Shown here piece by piece: positions 59,803-64,000 of a stretch of DNA of 64,000 nt; position 1 is the first letter of the stretch; the number at the start of each line of letters is the position of its first letter. The position numbers and the translations under genes are program-made. The notes beneath the pieces were generated by a model. That model did not search any database. It had not been told where the DNA came from and worked only from the letters and a program-made list of their open reading frames with translations. Source of the stretch: Xiphydria camelus. Taxonomy: Eukaryota; Arthropoda; Insecta; Hymenoptera; Xiphydriidae. The DNA lies in contig OY783193.1 in the NCBI GenBank assembly GCA_963678675.1, positions 7,867,394 through 7,931,393 of the forward strand, written 5' to 3'.

Positions 59803-62800
59803 ATAGGCGTGCTCTTATTTGTACTCTATCAACGCGTCCGGCTACGGTCACGGCATCCTGAAAATATATTCAATGCAACCAGAATTATTGTTAGACCCCC
59901 CTACAAATTTTTTCCCGCGTGTCGATGTTTGACACGGCTTCCCGAGCTCATTGAATTTCAAGGCAGGAGGCCGCCCGCGGTTTTTCGTCGTCGACGCGCA
60001 CAAATTACCCATCGAAAGTTGTACGAAGGCGGAATTTAAAGGGTCGCTTCGCGCGGTTTTTTGCGCCGACTGGGTTACCACGAACGCCCGATTCCTTGTT
60101 CCGGGATAACGATCTCGAGATGCCCGCGCACCGTGGGAGAGCGCAGGACGAATGCTATACCTACACTATACTCGCTACATACGTGAGATTAATTTCAAAA
60201 TTTGAATTTGATTTTTTCTTTCGTCCTGCCTTTTAAAATATTTAAATATATGCATAGAAAATGTGTTGATCGAGAGTCCACGGTGTCACTCGAGTCCGTT
60301 AAAAAAAAATCAGAAATGCGCGCGTAAGCTGTAAGAACGAGTACATCGAGGAAAAAAAAATTGCCGATTCAAATAATAATCGCCGACATAAAAAGTTCCA
60401 AGAATATATATATATTTAAGATAAGTGTATCTTCGTTGAATTGAACGAATGTACACTCGATTCGAATAACATATATTTGATTCGACAACAACATGTTTGA
60501 CTTAAATAAATACGTTCTCGGCACTACTCATGTCGACGGTTATTTGGATCGGCAAATTATTTTTGTACCAAATTTTTAACTGCGTTGTATATTCCAAAAC
60601 GCCTGATACGTCCTCGCGCGCGTAATGCATATTTCACATTTAAAAGTCCAATCCGACCTTCCGCTTTAATCATTTCATCTAATCTCGCGTTACCAGTTAT
60701 ACGCCTTTCCCTCTTTCTCTCCCGGAACGTCGAGAGATTCGCAAAGAAATGTTGATCGAAAGCCGACGCTGCATTACTCAAGCCCGCGCGAAGGAGCGGC
60801 GGAGAGGTTACAGTGACTGATGGTCCGGAGTGAGTTTCTGTGTGCGTTTCCATTTATCCTCGCGCGGCACCGCACAAAAGTTCCTCGCAAGCGGAGCCGT
60901 GTATCAAACGCGCAGCGCGTTCGCTCCTCCAGACGCGATTCCAGCGACGTGGAACTTTATCTGCGCGCTTTGAAATGAGCGGAGAGAGCTTCCACCTCGA
61001 AAGGGGATACCGCGGGTGCGCAAAAATCGGTTATCGTACGACAGGTGCAGGTAGAATACGAGGCGAGGGATAAGGAAGTCCGTTTTCATTTACGAGTACC
61101 TAGGCGAAGGTACCCTCGCCACTCGGGTACCGCGCGCGTCGTTAGAACCCCTTCCGAAAAGGAAAAAGGATGAGCGGTGAGGCGTAGAGGGGCAGGAGGT
61201 GGAGTGGGAAGGAGAAGGGGGGAGATTACAGAGGACCCGGGCTTCAGAGTGACCCGTGACCCGAGCGGTAACTCACCGCCCACGTTGCACCTGCCTCGGT
61301 GCTATCGTGCTGCTTTATTGGTTTATCTCGCGGGAACGTCTCGAGGGGTTTATGAACTCTGAGTGAATTTCACGTGAACTTCGACTCGTCGGCCCACGTA
61401 CCGCTGTACGGCACCTGCACCCACGAAAACTCGAACTTTTCGATGTACCGATTAATCTCGACCGTCGCTGTAGAAAAGCCTGGTTAAGTCTTGGCATTTT
61501 TTACCGTGATCGCGTAGCAGCCGTGGCAGAAGAGAATGATTTTATTAGGCGCGATCCCTTACAATCGTATAAGGACTGTCGCATATGTTTGTTGTCTTGC
61601 ATTCTATTATTATTTAAAATTGAGTCGCTAGATCATGATGCTTTATCGCTTCAAATATTTTATAAAAATAATCGCTGGATCTTGACAAACTACGCATGCA
61701 TATATTTATTCATTAGAGATTAAGCTATTGGACCAATCTGGCTCGTGTTTCATAAAGTAATGTGCTGCAATTTCTTTTGATTTCAATTTGTCGAAAAAAT
61801 CGTGAAAGGAACACCGAAAAATCCACCGAGATTCCGCTGAAGCAAAAGTGAAACCTCTCCTTGTGTTCGATTGGAGGCTATACAGGAAATGGCACGCGGT
61901 TTATACCGCACACTCGGTTGGAGAGCATTATTATTTATCAGGGTCGTCGACAATTAGTCGATGCGTTTCGCGTCGGTTCGATCCGAAAGAAGGCGCGCAT
62001 TTCTCCGCAAATTTCTTAGATAAGCCGGGATGCCGGAGAATGCGTTCGGTGCGGTTATTATCAAGGAATCGTATCATACTGGCAACAGAATTAATTATCG
62101 CAAAAGAACGAGTACAGCAGTGGTTCGCTGCGCCGGCGAATAACGTCGAGTATATTCGTCTGAGAAGTTTGAGAGAGTTGATGAAGAATTTTTTGTTCTC
62201 TTCTAGAGAAACATTGTAATAATTAGCGGGTATTCCTTCGAACTCTTATCTCTGTTATTTATGAGTGTACGAAATCTCTTTGAGAGACCGATTTAAACGA
62301 TGCACGTTAAATCTGCATAGTTCTATGAAGATTATTTGCGAATACATCTCGTATGATTATTTAGAAATGCTCCGTCATAGGATGAAATTTCAAGAAAGAT
62401 CAAATGGAAACCAATTTAGTTAATGTTGGGATTTAAGACATAATAAATTAAATCAAGACGTGTGCCACATGAAATAAACGGGAGAAACTTACAATACCCC
62501 TGACATTGTCTTATAGATACGTTCACCGATACTCGCGATCCCATTACGAGGGAAGGCGGACCCCGCTTATCCGCTAGCATCTCGATACGTAAGCTCGACA
62601 ATTAAATTTTAAGATCGGCGCACGCGCTCGTCGTCCGCACTCCCAGTCGGTTCTCTTCAAAGTAATCTCATTCCCGATCGTGGTCCATTTAACCACGACG
62701 TCGCGAGCTTCGTAAAAGTTATTTACCCTGCCTCTCTCTCTCTCGTCGGACCTCGCGGCGCGTCGAAACGTTTCACGCTCGCATCGCTTCGATCCTTCTA

Positions 62801-63289
62801 CCCTGCGCGAGAAACCCGACGACGCCGACGCTGGACTCCGAAGAACGCGCGCGATTTGTCGTCTTCGCGTAAGCTATGGTCGCGGAATAATCGCTGACGA
62901 GATAAGAGCGAGGCGGCGGATGAGTGCGAGCCGGCTCATCTCGCTCGACACTCGCACCGACTCCAGATGGAACGGCCGTGAAGCAAGGGAACGAAGAGGT
63001 ACGCAGGCTCGTCGGAGGAGATATCAAGGCTCGACCCAGTTTTCGTTAATGCCAGGGGGAATTGAAGAATGTGATGCTAAAGTATATACAATGTGCTACT
63101 TTTACAATATCTTATTAAATTCTGTACATTATCCCAACTTTGCAATGTAAGTTAGAATGTGGTTAAAGATGCCGCGGGGTAAAAAGTACCATACGGCTGT
63201 CTTAAAGTCTTAAAATATAATTTACTATTTGATAATTGCATTACGTACGTTAAGTAAAAAATAGTATTTTCAATTAAATTGGTGTTTAT
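59803..63289. other. Intergenic DNA, no gene recognised
   Basis: It contains a 123-aa open frame (61848-62219, plus) with no motif, CpG-rich patches (60550-61450, 62600-63000), a CT microsatellite (about 62732-62744) and an AT-rich stretch (60340-60520) with words reminiscent of the CACTGAG family. Confidence 0.45.
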
Positions 63290-63292
63290 GGA

Positions 63293-63478
63293 GTGAGGAT
63301 GCAGAATCAGTTGTTGCGACTGATAAATTTGGCTTACCTATAACGATTAACAGCTATTTGGAGGAAACAGGCTCCAGTCCACTTAAATCTATTTATTGGT
63401 CCAAATAACTGAATCTGCATTCCTCCACCTGCAACCGCCGATTTAATCAAGTCTACTACATTTTTTTTCTCAGTGTAG
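63293..63478. mobile_element. Element with ctcagtg end and inner hairpin
   Basis: gaggatgcagaatcagttgtt pairs with aataactgaatctgcattcctc. The segment ends ctactacattttttttctcagtg, the same terminal word as the next element. Confidence 0.6.
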
Positions 63479-63593
63479 AAATAGACTTCACATGAGTTGC
63501 TTGAGAACCCTGATGGCGAATAAACGAAATGGTTTATTTATGAAAATCTATCGAACGCCATTTTATACCTCCGACATTTTTAACCTCACTCTA

Positions 63594-63811
63594 CACCGAG
63601 AAAAATAATTAGGTTAAAATGACAAAACACATCTAGCTAAACGCGTTTAGTTATTTTGACTGAAATACTAGTCAGTTGAGCCAAATATTTAGTTATTCTA
63701 ACAAAAAAATGGTCAGTTTAATCAAACAGATGGAGGATCTACGCTTCACCAAACAATTTGGTCATCGTCTCCAAGATTTTGGTTAAATTCACTACATTTT
63801 TTTTCTCAGTG
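63594..63811 (+). mobile_element. GGTTAGAATAACT-family element, reference copy
   Basis: Ends are CACCGAGAAAAATAATTAGG and the complement of CACTGAGAAAAAAAATGTAG. The interior runs gttaaaatgacaaaacacat, acgcgttta, gactgaaatactagtcagttg, ccaaatatttagttattcta and gatggaggatct, the order used to recognise the copies at 25.3 and 29.8 kb. It is non-coding. Confidence 0.8.
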
Positions 63812-64000
63812 CACTCTACCGCGCGAAAATAATATAAATCTCTGTCAAATAAAAAATTGTTAAATGATTTAAGTTCCGTATACGCGATTGATAAGATCAA
63901 GAAAGCCGGTAATAGAGTCTTGCGCTAAAGAGACGCGGTGAAAAAACTTGACTACCTGTAAATCGAAGCAGAAGCGCCTGCCTACCAGCAACCTGACTGC

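Noticed and set aside
61848..62219. 123-aa plus-strand frame
   Set aside because: No recognisable domain and no exon context.
1..64000. tRNA genes, rRNA genes or CRISPR arrays
   Set aside because: I found no GGTTCGAnnCC-type tRNA B box in a cloverleaf context, no rRNA-like segments, and no spaced direct repeats; the genome is eukaryotic.

Overview
The window looks like nuclear DNA from an insect. It contains two intact spliced genes of clearly insect type (a CLIP-domain serine protease and a Hairy/E(spl)-class repressor matching deadpan), GT-AG introns, long AT-rich non-coding stretches, CpG-rich patches and many short DNA-transposon derivatives (mariner, piggyBac-like, hAT-like, PIF/Harbinger-like). 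The unsuppressed CpG suggests a hymenopteran, but that is inference only.

Layout. Positions 1-8970 are a head-to-tail tandem array with a 4,141-bp period: two full copies and a third cut off after 688 bp. Each full unit carries on the minus strand a broken piece of a protein kinase D gene (acidic linker, PH domain, linker, start of the kinase domain) with three in-frame stop codons. It also carries an ~840-bp foldback element, a perfect-looking hairpin and a block rich in CAC-n-GTG motifs. Positions 10134-12027 are a decayed mariner with other hairpins inside it. Positions 12300-13945 are a five-exon CLIP serine protease on the plus strand. It converges on deadpan, which lies on the minus strand (coding 21865 down to 15267, three coding exons, 4.5-kb second intron). 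That intron holds a cluster of Su(H)-type sites and a nested pair of transposable elements.

From about 22.5 kb to the end I find no gene I can name. This stretch is probably the 5' flank of deadpan plus intergenic DNA. It is studded with short inverted-repeat elements that fall into families seen several times in the window: a family with CACTGAGAGAAATAATTG ends, one with internal GGTTAgAATAACTaAA motifs, a TTAA-flanked CCCT piggyBac-like family, and a family ending in TATAGGTCGCAC that occurs at 19.3 kb and 45.7 kb. Two weak candidate exons (49.05 kb and 53.14 kb) are listed with low confidence.

The genes do not form a pathway. The notable points are the amplified, doubly and triply disabled kinase fragment, the unusual activation site of the protease, the Notch-responsive look of deadpan's intron, and a rich record of nested element insertions. 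I did not find a convincing new biological system.
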